Shown: positions 1 through 15,000 of the stretch, one piece after another
How the letters are laid out: each line of letters opens with the position of its first letter
Position numbering within the stretch: position 1 is the stretch's first letter
Source of the DNA: Patiria pectinifera
Taxonomy: Eukaryota > Echinodermata > Asteroidea > Valvatida > Asterinidae
Assembly: GCA_029964075.1 (NCBI GenBank)
Contig: CM057135.1
Location: 23,896,863-23,960,862, forward strand
Reading direction: 5' to 3'
Length of the DNA stretch: 64,000 nt
Translations under genes and position numbers: made by a program
The notes under the pieces: model-generated
What the model was told of the DNA's origin: nothing
Databases searched by the model: none
Seen by the model: only the letters and a program-made list of their open reading frames with translations

Positions 1-39
1 AGAGATGCGCTGAGCCCAGGACCTCCGACAATTCAGCAT
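1..39 (-). CDS. MYCBP2: MYCBP2 exon 24 in window, cut by the window edge
   Basis: Polypyrimidine tract and acceptor ctgtcctcttcag at 40-52, then DAELSEVLGSAHL in the phase left by exon 23. This aligns with DADDIPELLSSSSLF of vertebrate MYCBP2. The exon continues beyond position 1. Confidence 0.82.
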   Translation of the reverse strand, partial: MLNCRRSWAQRIS

Positions 40-3000
40 CTGAAGAGGACAGAGAAGATGTTACAGGATTGACATTCTCAAAATCCTGGTGCTTGAAATG
101 TAGCTACAAAATGTAAGTTTGTTGAGAATTTTATTTCTGCCACCTCTAAAACTGAACACTTCAGGATAATGCTCATTGGGTCTCCATGCTACATTGCCAA
201 AGGAGCTATTCCATGTTGAAGTGACTGGTCTTAAAACATTCCCAAAAAGCAAATGATAGAAAATTTTCTGAATAATGCCATAAACTATGAGGAACAACAT
301 GTATTTAGATCTATCGGAGGAGCTCTTTTGCTCACATTGCATTTAGTTGCCTCCAAGTTACTTGTGAAAGATACAATTGATAATTTATTATTATATAACT
401 GACATACAGATCCTAGTCATTTGATTGGTGGAACTCACATCACATGACATTCGTTATTGCTCCCATTCACGCCGCGGCTCAAAAAGTGCTATCCGCCCAT
501 GGGGAATGAGAAATACTTTTCAACAGTTAGGATCATGACGCGGTATTTGTGTGCAAATGAATGCTGGTGTGCGCGTTCAGCGTTTTGCGTAGCGCGTATT
601 GTTCCAAGAGCCAGCGCTACAGCGTTAGGTTCAAACATTTTCGTGATGGGGTGGTTTTGAAGAGAGAAATAGATTTTCCTTCAGTTTTGTATTAAAAAAA
701 AAAGTTCAAATATATCAAATGACAAGGATCTATATAAAACAAATATTGAGTGGCTTTAAATTGTGAAATGGGAGGAATATTATCGCTCGGTAAAATCTGG
801 ACTTTTCCAGTTCACTCGGCTTCGCCTCGTGAAATGGAAAAGTCCAGATTTTACCTCGTGATAATATTCCTCCCATTCCACGCTGAGCCACTCAATATTT
901 GTATACCATACATGTCAATCGCAAAAAGGTTACAAGACCTTTTTCCAAGAACTGACCTTGTAATCCCTGTGCCTGGTGCAGGAGTTCGGTAGCAGCCTTG
1001 ATGATGATGCTAGTGATGGACAATGCGCTCTTCCTTGCCTGACGCTCCAGAACCACCGAGTGGGACTCGGTCTGAGTGTGCTCAGTGTCGGCCGCAGTGC
1101 TGGTGATGGAATGCAACACAAGATTCATTTCAAGATCAGGGTTCAATTTTATAGCATGTTAAGGTGGATTTATGTGCTTACAATTACTTTCTGTTTTTGA
1201 AACTCTAGTTACTCTTTGCTAACCCTGTAAGCACAGAATCCATATTTATGGGATGTACACATGCGTACTGCAATGCCCACTGCGATCAACTCCCTGAAAC
1301 GTGGAAGGACACAGCTCGAGTTGGGCAGAAACATTCACCAACGACTTCTTTCACAAACGATGCCTGCACAGAATGCTCTGTGTCACCTATCACGATCATG
1401 TCACCAATGAAGAAATTCTACAGAAAGCCAATTCGCAGAGACTGCAGGAGAAAGTGATGGAGCGCAGGCTAACGTCTAGGTGGTCACATTTGTGCCTACT
1501 AAATCACCTGCACTCCAATACGGCAATGCAGTGGGTTCCATGTGGCAGATGCGAACGAGAGGAAGACTTAAAAAGACATGGCATAGTGCATTCCGAGTAC
1601 ATTTAGGACAACTTGCGGGCCGGTGTGCCCAGCTGCTCAGGAGGACCTAAGTAAGTCTAAGATACATGGGTACAAACCAAAAGCCTTTGCTAGCCCACAA
1701 CAAAGTGCACCTAAGTGCAGATATTTCTGCTTCAGTAAGCAACCACTTGTTCCATACAGTAAGAAGAGCTATGAAATTTGTCCAAGGACTTACAATGATC
1801 TCATGATCGTGATTTCTTACATCATTGTAGCCACTGATCCATTTTATCAGAATTAAAATCCACTATACAATTATAACTTTTATTATGCACACTGTCGAAT
1901 TGTCCAAAATGTACATCCGACACTGTGGAACTGCCCCTTTGTGAAGGGCCCAAACCAATAATAAAATCTAAATTCAGGAGTGGTTCCCACGAATGAAGGA
2001 AAGTGAAAGACCTTCATTCATAGTGGTACTCAACTGGTATATTTTATGGCAACTTGCTTTGTACTTACTTGAAGTAGAGGATCTGAGGCACCTGGCCCCG
2101 CGTCTGGCTGGTACCGTTACTGCTCAGGGGGCAGGAGCTGAATGTAAACACCACTCCGTCAGGGCATTTGACGTGGGTTGTGCCAGCGTCTCCGTTCACC
2201 GTTCGGTTGCCGTGATTTCTGAGCCGCACTGCGTACTTCACCCCCTCCTACACAGGGATGGGAAAATAAACCTGATGGTTATCTAGATACAAGTATTCAA
2301 CCATATGGCCAAGTACCAAGGATATTTAAATCTGTTGCATCAGTGTTGTAGACATTACCAAAACGTTTCGGTGATTAATGATCTTCATTTGTGAGGCTTC
2401 CAAATCCATTGGAGTCATTCTATAGTATAAATTGAGGGGCCAAAGTGTGAACATTTGTCCTGTCTCCTTTACCTGTGAAATTTGTAATTTGCCATTCACG
2501 TTTTATTAAAAGTGACTTGCTTGGTTTTATGCTTCATATGATCACTCTTGGAGGATGACTGCAATTCTGGTGCCTTGAGTACCTAATTGTTGGTAGATAC
2601 GTGCGCTATATAAGACTCCGGTATTAGAAGTGCATCAGAATCATGAAATCATAGCTGTCAGATGTAACAGGGTCAGGAAAAAAGTGGACCCAAATTTACA
2701 GAATGACCTTTTTTGTTTCAGTGTGGTACCGCACGTGAAGACTGATATAAAAATGTTTTAACCCTCCTATTGTTAGATCACTCACAGACAGTCAAAAATG
2801 TCTTCTGATTTCTCTGCCATGCATTGTATACAGGCTAGCAAATAAAAGTCAGATCCCATTCGTGTTAGCACTGTGACAAGTCAAATTCTACCAAAAGACA
2901 ATAGAGGTAACTGGTAGGTACAACTGGCATATCAATGACCTCCAGTCCAAGCATGGCGATATCAAATTAAGAAGGGAGTTCTAACAGTCACTTCCTTGTT

Positions 3001-6000
3001 TTGACTGCTATGATAGTGTAGCCAAAGAGGGTTAATAATGCAGATCCATACATGCAGGAGTCAATCATGACCTTTCCAAAAAGTAAATTTAGGGTGGTGC
3101 GGCATCTGACGAATGCCTTCTATTCTGTTCAGATTTAAGCACCCACCTTGACCGCTACCGGTCGGTCAAACTTGACCTCAGCCACATCGTTGACCAGGTC
3201 GCTGGGGCCGTAGGAGCCCTTGACCAGCTCCAGGGAGTTCCAGCGATGGCTGTGGCCGTCGGCGCCTGTCTCACTCTGTGAGTTATGACCAAATAAAGGA
3301 ATCAAAAGTTGCAAGTAGGTTGATGGAGGGACAAAAGGGAATCAAGTTTATCTTTTCAATATTATCAGGCATGCAACTGGGAATTTAGAAAAACAAGAAA
3401 ACTCCAAATCACACAAGACTTTGTACAGTAAAAGTTGCATGCTTGCATTTTTCATTCACTGTTGTAAAAACAACTGGGTAAAAACATCAGTAAAAATGCA
3501 GAAACAGACTGACCAATTTGATGAGAAAAAATGTTTTATAAATGAAAATAGGGATGGTATTAAATACAAATATTCAGCCTAGGATGGCATCGTTCAGAAG
3601 AAAACAATTATTGAAAGTGCTGTTAAAAGTGTGCCCGCGGGCACAGCTTTAAACTTGCTTTACCAAAAGAATGTATACATGTAGTTGCCACTGAGCTACA
3701 ACTTCCACAGGTTAGTTGCTATACACCCTACTTTAAGATTTTGAGCAATTTTCTTGCTTCAAACAAAAAAATGCAGGAAGAAAAGGAAGTGATCCTTTAA
3801 CAAAAACATCAATGCTGCAATAGGTATTATATCCAAGTGAAAGGCAGCCTTGTTTAGCACAGCCAAAAGAAATAAAAGTAACTAGCAGCAATAGAAGTAG
3901 CTTTGTTGGAAAATACACTTATGCAGCAGCAACTACTCCTTCGTAAAAAAGAAGTCATTCAAGTATTCCTAAAAATCTCACCCCGTCTAGGAGTTCCAGT
4001 TCATAGTTGTAGTGTCCCCCTCCGCCGTAGATACAGAACCCAGCGATGAGGATGCCTGGTTTGTCCACACTGAAGCAGACGGCGTCCGGTGTGCCGTTGC
4101 CCGTACTCCAGCCTCGACCCTGGCTGACCCGGCCGTAGCGGGTAGGGGTGCAGAACAGGGGACGGCCGGTGGCCTGGCTCTCACCCTGCATCAAACCAAA
4201 ACATGTTATTAAAGAGCACCAATAAAAAGAAAAATGCAGATTTTACTTATACCCTGTTTGATTTGATCAGGGTAAGCTCAAAACTAAATACATGGTTTGT
4301 TGGCACATCCAACATTAACTCTAACCTCACCTAAAGCTACAAAATACTACTGAGTAGTAACCTGTAGTATGCATTTCTTTCCATACAAGTGTGCACAGCA
4401 GTGCCCAATTTCATGGTGCTGCTAAGCACACAAATTTGCTTAGCACAAAAAAAGTCTGGCATATAAAAGTAGGTTATCAGCCAAAACTCCACATGATTTT
4501 CATGCTAAGCAAACAACAAGCAATACACATCACGTTTTGGCTGGTAAGTTTTGGCTGGTAACCTGCTTTTATGAAGCCAGACTTTTTTGTGCTAAGCAAT
4601 TTGTTGTGCTTAGCAGCGCCGTGAAATTGGCCCCAGCAGATGTCGTATTCTGTAGTATTTGGTCCTTGACCCCCAAAGAGCCCTTAGGATGTTAGGGTGC
4701 AATAAGTTTCAAAAGTATTATGTTAATATAGATCCCACTTTGTTTATGTGGACTTAATGGGGAAACATTACCATGAGTTTAATGCTCTGCATACTTGGCA
4801 CTGCATTTATAGCATTATTTTGACATACATGTACTAAATTAAATGCACTGTATGCTTGTTACCTTTCTCCCTCATGTAACGTATCACTGTCTTTGCATTG
4901 CATTGTGGTGAATATTGAGAAAAATGTATTTTAAGGTTGTTAGGTTAGCAATAACTTGAAAAAAAGAACCCTCATTCTATGCAGATTTAGAATAGCTGAT
5001 TCATTTGGGCGATTCACATTGCATTGCGCCACCAAGAGTTTGCCACGGAGAGTTCATTTTTCCCAGTGCATTGTGGGAGATGGTCGACAAATTCGCAGTG
5101 CAGGCTATTCGAAATTGTTAGTTTGTCCGGTCAGTAGTTTTGCAAGCGCATGATTCGATTATATGTTTGCCCTTTCCTTTTCTTTTTATCAATAAGGGTG
5201 TTTTTGTAAAGCGGCAGAATGCTATGCCCCAATCTATACAAACTTACGTGAAGTTGTCTACTAACACTCATTCAAATGGGCCGTGTTTTGTCGACCGTAA
5301 ACTTGAAAAATGGACTCTCCATGGCAAACTCTGGGTGGCGCACTGCATTGTGAACAAGGGCGGATCCAGGGGGGCCAAAGGGGGCCATGGCCCCCCCCCC
5401 CCAAACGAAACCAATTTTTTTTTTTTTTATGTGACATCGCAATAAAGGCAGGCAATGAGTACACCACCATCTTTTCCTCAAAAAAACATTGGTTAAAATG
5501 GTCAGAACTTGCCTCAGATCGCACCACAGAGCATCTAGAAAACGCCGTAATATTTTTGACCCACTTTTTGGGGGGACCAAAAAATTTTTGGGCCCTCCCC
5601 CCCCCCAAATTGTGTTCTGGATCCGCCCTTGATTGTGAATCGCCCTAATAAAAAATTGGAAAGTCAAAATTCTGTTTATACTCGGCATGCTCTTTAATCA
5701 AATATCATTTGAGAGTGATTCTTCTACAACACAATATCCAAGCGATGCATGTAGCATTCAACCTGCAGTAAAGGCAACAGATATAACTGATGTATTAACA
5801 AACTCTCAATGATTGTATTTACATCTGAGGAGATAGCAGCTGCAGAGAGCTCCGCAATGACGCAGGCAAGGAGACGGCTGGTATTGGAGACTAGCAGTGG
5901 GTAACAGGTCGACTGCTTCTGTTGGAAACACAAAATCAAACAGCATTCGGCAATTTCTTGGAAAAACCAACCGTGATATTTTGTATAACTTTGACAAAAC

Positions 6001-9000
6001 TGCATGAATATTTGAAGATCAGAAATATGCAAATGATGTGCAATACTCTGAAGGCTTTGAAACATATTTGATAGTTCAAAACCAAGGTACTCGTTGAATG
6101 GTTCACAGTCTTTATAAATAATGACGGAAGTGCAGAACAACAACTTAAAGGGAATATACAACATTTGCAAACATCAAAAAACAAAACTACCAACTTATTA
6201 TGAAATAGCCTACCGGACTGTTAGTGAATGACAGTCTATAGCATCCTGTAAAATACTGGCACCTGGTGTGCTGTCATTTTCAAGAAAAGTGGTATTTTTG
6301 TATCAATTTCCAATGCTGGTCGGCCGACCAGCATTGGAAAACACTGGCTTTTTTCAAATACTGCCCCCAATTTAACATATTTAAGCCAGCTAGACTGGTT
6401 CCCTGCCCTTACAATTCCCAACCATTTATAAATGATATAATCTTAAGTGGGGTCAGGGAACCAGACTACAGGAACGTGATTGTTTTTCTTGGGGTTTTTT
6501 TCAGGATCTAAGAACACAAAACTTCAAACAAGTCAGTGTAACAATATTTGCTATAAACTACTAACCCCCCCCCCCCCCAATCCATTTAATTCTGAAAATT
6601 ACATCAAAAGCAAATGTTGTATATTCCTTAACAAGGATGTTATTGTTCGTCCGTTGTTCATCCGTGTTGCCTGTGACTGGACGTTTGATGGACTCGACTA
6701 CATCCCTGACAAAATGTGGATCTCCTACAAAGTGAAAAAGAAATTGTTGAACACCAGTTTTCTTTTTTCTTTTTTTCAAAACAGATTATTCCTTACCTTG
6801 CTCAGTGCCTGCTGGACAGGAGTGATGAGTATGTTCAGTAGCCTGTCCAAGATTTCGTGGAAGTTGGGGCTCGATCTCACCCCATCCAACTGCAAGACAG
6901 AAAAACAGAATTATTAAGTAATGCTGTATTTACAAACTGAAAAAATTTGTTCATGTTACTTAATGGGTTAGATATGTAATTAAAAGAGGAGTGAAATATG
7001 TGAATAAGTGTGGGATACTACAAAAGATGTCTCCGGGAATCACAACTCCCAACAATGTTCAGATGTTGTGCAAAGTATCTTTACAAAACCCACAAACCAA
7101 ATATCTCAACAATCAAATAATCCAATCTCATCAATCTACATTTGCAAATAATGCACAATAGGTGCACACAAGGAAGGAGCCATTTTAATCTGGCACAGAA
7201 AATCTTTCAAAAAAAAACACAAAAATAAAAACAACAAAATACCAATAATGGAAATACACCATGACATATTATTTGCAGTTCATCTCACACGTAAACAGCA
7301 AAAGCTACAGGGTGAGAAATAAAATATGGTTACCCTGTAAAAAGACATGAAAACAATCGTCAACTTGAATACCAGTATAAAGTAATTTAAAGATAGCAAC
7401 ACAAACAACAAGGTTTTAACAGTCAACTAATTTTTGTTTCATCTATTTTGCTTTTGTGGTTCAGAAGATACTGATTTTTTTCCCCACAAAATTCATGAAA
7501 ATCATATTTGTTTACAGATCCTTGAATCAGGCTAAAACACACCCTACAAGTGTGTATTTGCCTGCAATCAGAGACCCCCTATTGTCCCTATTTTGCTTGT
7601 ACTCAAACTTTTTGGGAAGACCTCCCATATGTTTTGTACACATCGCCAAATTGGGGACTTTTGGGAATTGGGGACCCTATTGTCCTCTATTGTCCACCGT
7701 CCCCTTTTGATTGCAGAAACAAACTCGTGTACTTTTAACCTTACACATGTCAGGTTATGTCTCTTTACTTTTCATATTGTGTATTCAACAATGTTTCTGA
7801 TTACTGCAGAGCTGATCGATTACAAACATTTGACATGAATGCAGTTTTCTGAAACCATTTCTGTCTCATCTTGTTATTCCTTTCACATGACTGAGAATGA
7901 TTACGGATTCTGTTTATGTGCGTATGTCATTCACGCCTAGTTTGTAGTAAAACTGACACGTCTTTGCACATTGGGTATTCATTCACGCCTAGTTTGTAGT
8001 AAAACCGACACGTCTTTGCACATTGGGTATTCATTCACGCCTAGTTTGTAGTAAAACTGACACGTCTTTGCACATTGGGTATTCATTCACGCCTAGTTTG
8101 TAGTAAAACTGACACGTCTTTGCACATTGGGTATTCGTTCACGCCTAGTTTGTAGTAAAACCGACACGTCTTTGCACATTGGGTATTCATTCGCGCCTAG
8201 TTTGTAGTAAAACAGACACGTCTTTGCACATTGGGTATTCCGTGGACAATTTTGTTTTTCCCCTATTTTGTTTGAAACATTGTAACTTTCAGACATTTTG
8301 TCGTATCATGTTGCCCACTTCACCAGATGACAGCTAATATACAGGGATTTCCAATGATCTACTATTTTCAACCCCCTGGCTTCAAATTATTTTTTTATTT
8401 TTTTTAAATCGGGTATCTATCCTTCTGATTCACCCTGTAGCACAGTATACATTGTACATATGTAGATCTGAAAACACATTTTAAAAACACAGAAGGCCTA
8501 ACGAACCAAGAAAAAAAATCTAAGAAAATTACGCCTAGGAACCAGCAGAGTGTCAACAATGCATTATAACCGAAAAAACTCTTGCTTTCATTACCAGATA
8601 TAAATAATTAACACCGCTCCCACTAATTTCACTTTATTAATTCTTTTTCTGTATTAAATGTCACCATAAAATGGCTCCTGAATTTTTTTGTGATATTTTA
8701 CAATTTATTGAGACCCAGAATCACTATACTAAACCACTGTGTTCATTACAGTGAAGCTCTACTGTAATGAATAATAACCCTATTGTGACAACTCCTTCAA
8801 TGGGAGAGAATGTCGCATCCTGACGCCACTTTTTTCGTCACATATTTTCTCAATGAAGGCCAGTCATTGCAAAAATGTTGAAAAGACATGAATTTGGGAC
8901 TGAGAAACATTTCAGGTTTTATTAGAAAATACTTCAAAAAGGCGGCTGACTCTCCATTTACTTTGTACAAAACCAAAGTGGTGTCTGGACACTACGTTCT

Positions 9001-12000
9001 CGCCCTTGAATGTATCGTGCACAACAAAAGGTAGCACACTATGGCCCACAGACACAATGAACACAACCACAGCACAACCACGAGTTAGTTGCATTACAGC
9101 ACTTAAACAAGAAAAAGAGTGTTAATGTCGGGCATGCAAACCTGTATGCGTTCTTCCATGAGAGCCACAAGCTCCACAGAGTTTGAACTCACTTCGGCCG
9201 CGATGGCGGAGGCAGCAGCCCCAGCGAGAGGGGAGGCATCCTCCATGGAGCACTGCTTGGTCAAGACGTTTGGGACCTCACCGTCCCGGTCCCTGTCCCT
9301 CAGGATGGGCAGGACGCTGGACAGGCGCACCGAGGGGTGACACAGGGCCTCCAGGACCGCCCCTAGGAGGTTGCCGTTGGGCTCTGCCTGCTCCGCCTAC
9401 AAATGAAGGGGGAAAATAAAGCTTATCCCACAGTGCAAAAAGTCTATTCAAATTGATTCAGAAGGACTATTCACATGAAAATTTCTCATGTGTCTGCAGC
9501 AGATTTCATGAAACCTCACGGATTTGCCCAACTCCATTTGCGTCACAATTTATAGCATAAGTTGCCAAACAATTCTCGCACTGCACAAGATTTCACTTAT
9601 GACACATTTCACAAAATTCACAAAGAGTTGCGCAATAACTTATGGTGTAACTTGCGCAATCATTTTAAGTGGCGTAAGTTGTGGCGTAGCGACTGAAAAT
9701 GACTGGCCTCGGTCCATAATGCACTCCACGTATTGCGCTTTTCTAAGATGCGCACGCCATTCCATACAACATGCACATGTAAAAGGATAACTGCTGAAAA
9801 GTTTGTGTACTGAGCTTTAAATTAACTCTAACAATCCTGAATCTTCTTATTATAAATTTGATTTCTCTTCACACACCGTAAGGATTTGGGTCATTATACA
9901 AGTTTCAATTTTCAACACTCACACTGCCCATGGAGCCCAGCAGCTCGCACAGAAACATCCACTTGAGCTGGGCTGACGGGTAGAAGGCGTGGAAGCAGGA
10001 GACGAACGTCCGGTGGCACTCTGTCAGGATGCTCTCCCACAGCGCCCTCAGGCGTTGCGTCTCAGCCGCTGTCGTCGTTGTCCGGTCCATGAGACGCTGG
10101 ATGGAGGGCTGTGTGGAGTTGGACAGGATCAGCCTCAGCAGGTCACAGCAGGCCGCGATGGACTCCGGCAGCTGGCCGTTCTCTGTGGGTTGTTTCTTGC
10201 TAAAGGCAGCTGAACAGTCCCAAAAAAGAAAAATTTAAAATATAGATTCTGTGCCTGCGTAAACATCAGCTTATACAACAGCAGTGATTAACCCTCCTGC
10301 TATTTAAACAGTCACAGACAGTCAAAATGTCCACGCACTTCCCCTGCTATACTTTTAACACAGGCTAGTTACCAGCAGTAAGATCATAATGTCAAGCACG
10401 CACTGTGAGTAGTCAAACTCAGTCAACAGACCATGAACAGACAAAGCAGGCAAGTTGTGGGCACAGCTGGCTTATCAATCACCCGGAGTCAAAGTATCAA
10501 CAGTGACAGTCAGTCAATCCTGCTTTACACGTATTTAGGCTGAGAATTCTTGACTGCTGAAAACAGTCACTCGATTAATTTTGACTGTAAGGACTACTTG
10601 GCACAGAATGGATGTTTACATAGGAGTGTTAATAGGTTAATGAACTGTTTGTAATGAAAGACATTAATAACATAGTTTGCATGTTCACCTGTTCATCAAC
10701 GAAATTCATTTTTATTAAGAACTAAATGCACTGTTCGTTAGGGAGACCTGTCCTTTCAAGAATGGCATAGTTTCTTTGATTACATTTACATCTACGGATT
10801 CTGTTTCCATAAAGGACTGTATGATTTGTTTATGAAAGTCCTTCCTTGAGCAAAACGAAGCATCTTACAACACACACCTTACTTTCAAGAAAGTCGTACT
10901 ACACCCTTCTTCGGGATTAGCAAAGTTAAATTTACAACAAATAAATGATAACTTATATCAAAGACATCCTATTAAACCTGTTGTTAAAATATGACTTTCT
11001 TTGTAAATGTTGACGGAGTTAGCTCCTTTTTTTACAATTATCAACCCTTGCTGGCACAGAAACCAGTACTGGAGAGAAAGATTAGCCAGTCTCAGGCAAA
11101 GGTAAAGGGGATGAACCTGTGTTCACAGGAACAGAGTGCCCATCTCTCTTTCGAAGCGACTGGGCCAAACTCAAGTCCATGAAATGTTGCTGGGGGGTGG
11201 GGGGTGGGGGGGGGGATCGCAACACCTCCTCAACAGCGAGTCTGTTACCTTCCCAGCATTGAATAATGCTGGTACCCATTTAACATATGAGTTGAGAGGA
11301 GCAATTGAGGTAAAGCGCCTTACTCAAGGGCACAACACGCATGGCTATGGTGGGGCTCGAACCAACAATCTCAAGATCATGAATCCTATGCTCTACCGCT
11401 AGACCACACGTGCCAGTCTCAGTTCCCACAATATTGTGCAATACAGTAAATTTAACTAGGGTGAAATATTATACGACAGTTACATTATTTGCTTCTGTTA
11501 AGCAGAGCCACAGCTAAATTGTAAAATTGACAGCAATCTTACATGGGCTTGGGTAGACCTCGCAGACGTAGCTCCGCAGTAGTCTCAGGCAAGCTGTGGC
11601 AATGTACATGAGTCTCTCCAGGTCCAAGGCAAAGTCTAGCAGCCTCTTACCGCCCTGCTTGAGGGCCACCAGTATCCCCTCCGCCAGCTTGTTCCAGCTC
11701 CAATCCAGCAGGCGGAGCAGAGACTTGAATACCTCCTAAATGGGTTGGGGGAAATAAATGGCAATATATTCAAGTGTAAAGTATGCTTTGTGGAACTTTA
11801 ACACCTGGTAATTTCAACTGGCATTCCAGAGTCACACAGAACCACATAGTGCCAAAGAATTTAAACCTTACCCCCATCGGGTATTCTTCAGGTACCCTGC
11901 TAAATGCAACAATATCGAACTCAACTCATACAAGAAGCCTGCTAAATGCAACCAACTGCAACAGTGAGTTGTAATGACTTGAGTCAATGACCCCACTCAA

Positions 12001-15000
12001 GCTGGACTCGAGTCACAATTTCAAGTCACCTGACTCGACTCGAGTCTCATCGGGTAACTGACTCGACTCAACTCGAGTCACCGCGAGCAACTGACTCTAC
12101 TCGACTCGAGTCCCTCATCAGAAGACTGGACTCAACTCGAGTCCCTCATGCATCAGAAGACTGGACTTGACTCAAGTCGAAGGCTAATAACACTCGAGTC
12201 CCCAAACTGTGCACAAAATTAAATTTGCAGTTACTTACGGTAGCAAGTTCTTTATGTTGGCGTACTTTGCGTTACCGTCAAGCTGTGGCTGCTTATAGCA
12301 CACAAATGCACTTCAAATGTCGACTGAACTGAAGTCGCTTCCTTAAAATGACACAACTCGGCTTGAGTCACAAAAATTCAGTGACTCGTTACAACTCTGG
12401 GGTTTAATGACTCCAGAGTCCATGCAATGGAAAACTAATACATAAAGTTTGTCTGTCTTTCAGAACATCTTGCAACAAGTATTTTCTTATGTGTGTCAAG
12501 TTTTACTGTCCACCCGCAGAATAAAAACTAATGATGTTTTACAACAATGAACATGATTACCGTGTTGACGGTATTGCTGAATCTTGGAGTGAGAATGTGG
12601 ACGGGTTCCGTCTGCGACGACAGTCCGCCTGATGAACTAATGTCAGGTTGGGGCAGCCTGCAAGAGAACAACAAACGTCCAGAGTTACATTCAAGCTGCA
12701 GCCAAGTTGCCAAAACCAAACTAATCTCTTTTTTTTAAGAAACATGGAAATGAACATGAATTGTATTCGAGTGTTCAGTTTGTAAGCCTGTCATAAACAG
12801 GGGAGTCAGGTTGAGTTAGCGGTACTTTCTTTAACTTCCACCGCTGTAAACCGGGTTGAATTGAATTGAATATTTGAATTGGGTTTTCAGTCCCTGCCTG
12901 ATTCCGTGGGTTTTCCCGAGAATATTCTTCCGGGGTTTTTCTCCAACCCTTTAAAACTATAATTTCTTCTGATTTTCTCCTCTCTATACAGGTTTCTTAA
13001 TACCCTTCATTTTCGGATAATGTTATGTTTCAAAACAAACATACTTGAATATATGAATATTTGAATATATGAATATTTAAAACATGTCCATCAGGCTTTA
13101 ACATTTTCCAACCCAAACTGTGTGTGCAGGTCCGAATTACAGGTGACGGTAAGAAACTGTGAAATGCGTGTTGAAATTTGCAAGGTTCAATTAGGAATTA
13201 AATGGGCCGCTGAGATGGATTTGCATTCAACTGTCAAAAAGTGACATTGAGCTTAATATATTAGCTAATCTAAGCTCTCCTATCACGCCTGTATGGGATT
13301 GCAAACAGAGTTGTGGCAGTTGACAAAAAATAAACCACCTTACTTATTCTCATATACTTAACACCACACACATAGTTTTCTTCATCCTCTTTTGAATTTT
13401 CACATTTGTTTAATATTCCAATCGGAACAATGCTACTTGTATATTCTGTATACTTGACACAGCTCTAAACATCATTTGTTCCAATTCCCATTAAGTGCTG
13501 TAATTAGACAGTTATTTTTTGATAAACAGTCTCCTGAATTTTTTAATGTTTGAGAAACGGCTTATTGAAATGTGCCAAAATCCTACCTTAACCCTAACCG
13601 AACTCAACCCATCAAAACCCAACAGCAGGTTTTGTTGGAATCTGTTGGGATAGGTACAGTACCCCTAAACTGATGGTCTTTTACATTGGGTTTGGCATAC
13701 CTCCAGAAACTAAGTCCAACAGTGTGTGTGTACAATTTCCTATGTGGGTGTTGGAATTTGCCAGAGTGGGTATGGTTCCTAGTAAATTGCCCTAATGCTA
13801 GGGAGTTAGGGTTAAGGGTTGATCTGCAGCCACAAACACATCCAGTAAAAGCAAACCAAAGGGTTTGGATTAGAAAAAACACTTGTGCAGGCGTGGTTCA
13901 GCATTCTAAGGAATGTGTTTTAGACAAAAAGATTGGAGATACGTTTATCCCAACAGCAAATGTTTGCTGATACAAGTCCATGCATACATACTTGTACAGT
14001 AACTGTGGGATCTGTCCAGCATTGATGTCTGTGCCGTTGTTGGACTTCTTGGAACTCATGAACTGGAACGTCACTCTGTGGGGGGAAAAACACACACACA
14101 CACACACAATGACAGTTCGTACATTACTTTAAGGGACGCGTTTTGAATGTCAACATGTTTAAATGCCAAAATCATAAAAATAGTTGTGTGGATATTCACA
14201 ATTACATGTAACACCATTTCGTTTAAATAGCCCTGACTGGGTGCTTTCCATGACTTAGTGTCCCTTTAAAGTTAAGATTGGTGCAATTTAGATCGAAACC
14301 TTTTTTACCTAACAATGGTTAACTAATTTCATCAAATACTCAGAATAAAACGGATCGAACATGGTCAGAATATCAGTTGTTAATACTGATTGCCTAACAG
14401 TAAAGGCAATTATTCATAAGATTGAATTTTGTGTCGGGGTGATGTATATCAATATTAGGTTTTTGCCCTTCACCGACATATAAAATTACACGGGTGGGTT
14501 CGAGTCCCACCCGAGTGATTTTCCCAACTTCAACTCAGGAGGTAACACACTGAGTATACAGTGTTTATACGTTAGTGAAGGGTAAAAACCTAATGCTGAG
14601 AAAAGGCAATGACGCATTATCTGTGCAGAAAACTTTGAACGTGTTCCAATGGAAAAAGAATGGAAAAGTAGGAAGTAAAATAGGAAAGTAGGAAAAGTTG
14701 GAGCAAGGTAGAGAAACTAGGAAAAAGTAAGAAAAAATAAGGAAAATAGGAATACTTGAAAGCCTGTATTTGATGAGATTTCCCATAAGATAGCGCCTAC
14801 CATTATTACCAATTTTGCAGCTGAGTCCACCACAAGTTCATCACAAGTAACACGGAATCAATGACAACAGAATTCTTGACACAGTTCATTTGAATAGCTT
14901 GTCACTTGAAAAGGAGACATGATCACTTGTGGTGGACTTGTGAGGACTTGTGATGGACTTGACTTGACTACTTGAGGACAGTTCTATTTAACTTACTGGT

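Noticed and set aside
5261..5688. ORFs of 112-138 codons across the nested MITE
   Set aside because: They run through poly-C/poly-T and terminal repeats of non-coding elements.
7931..8240. CRISPR-like array of regular repeats
   Set aside because: Pure tandem repeat with no spacers, in an animal intron.
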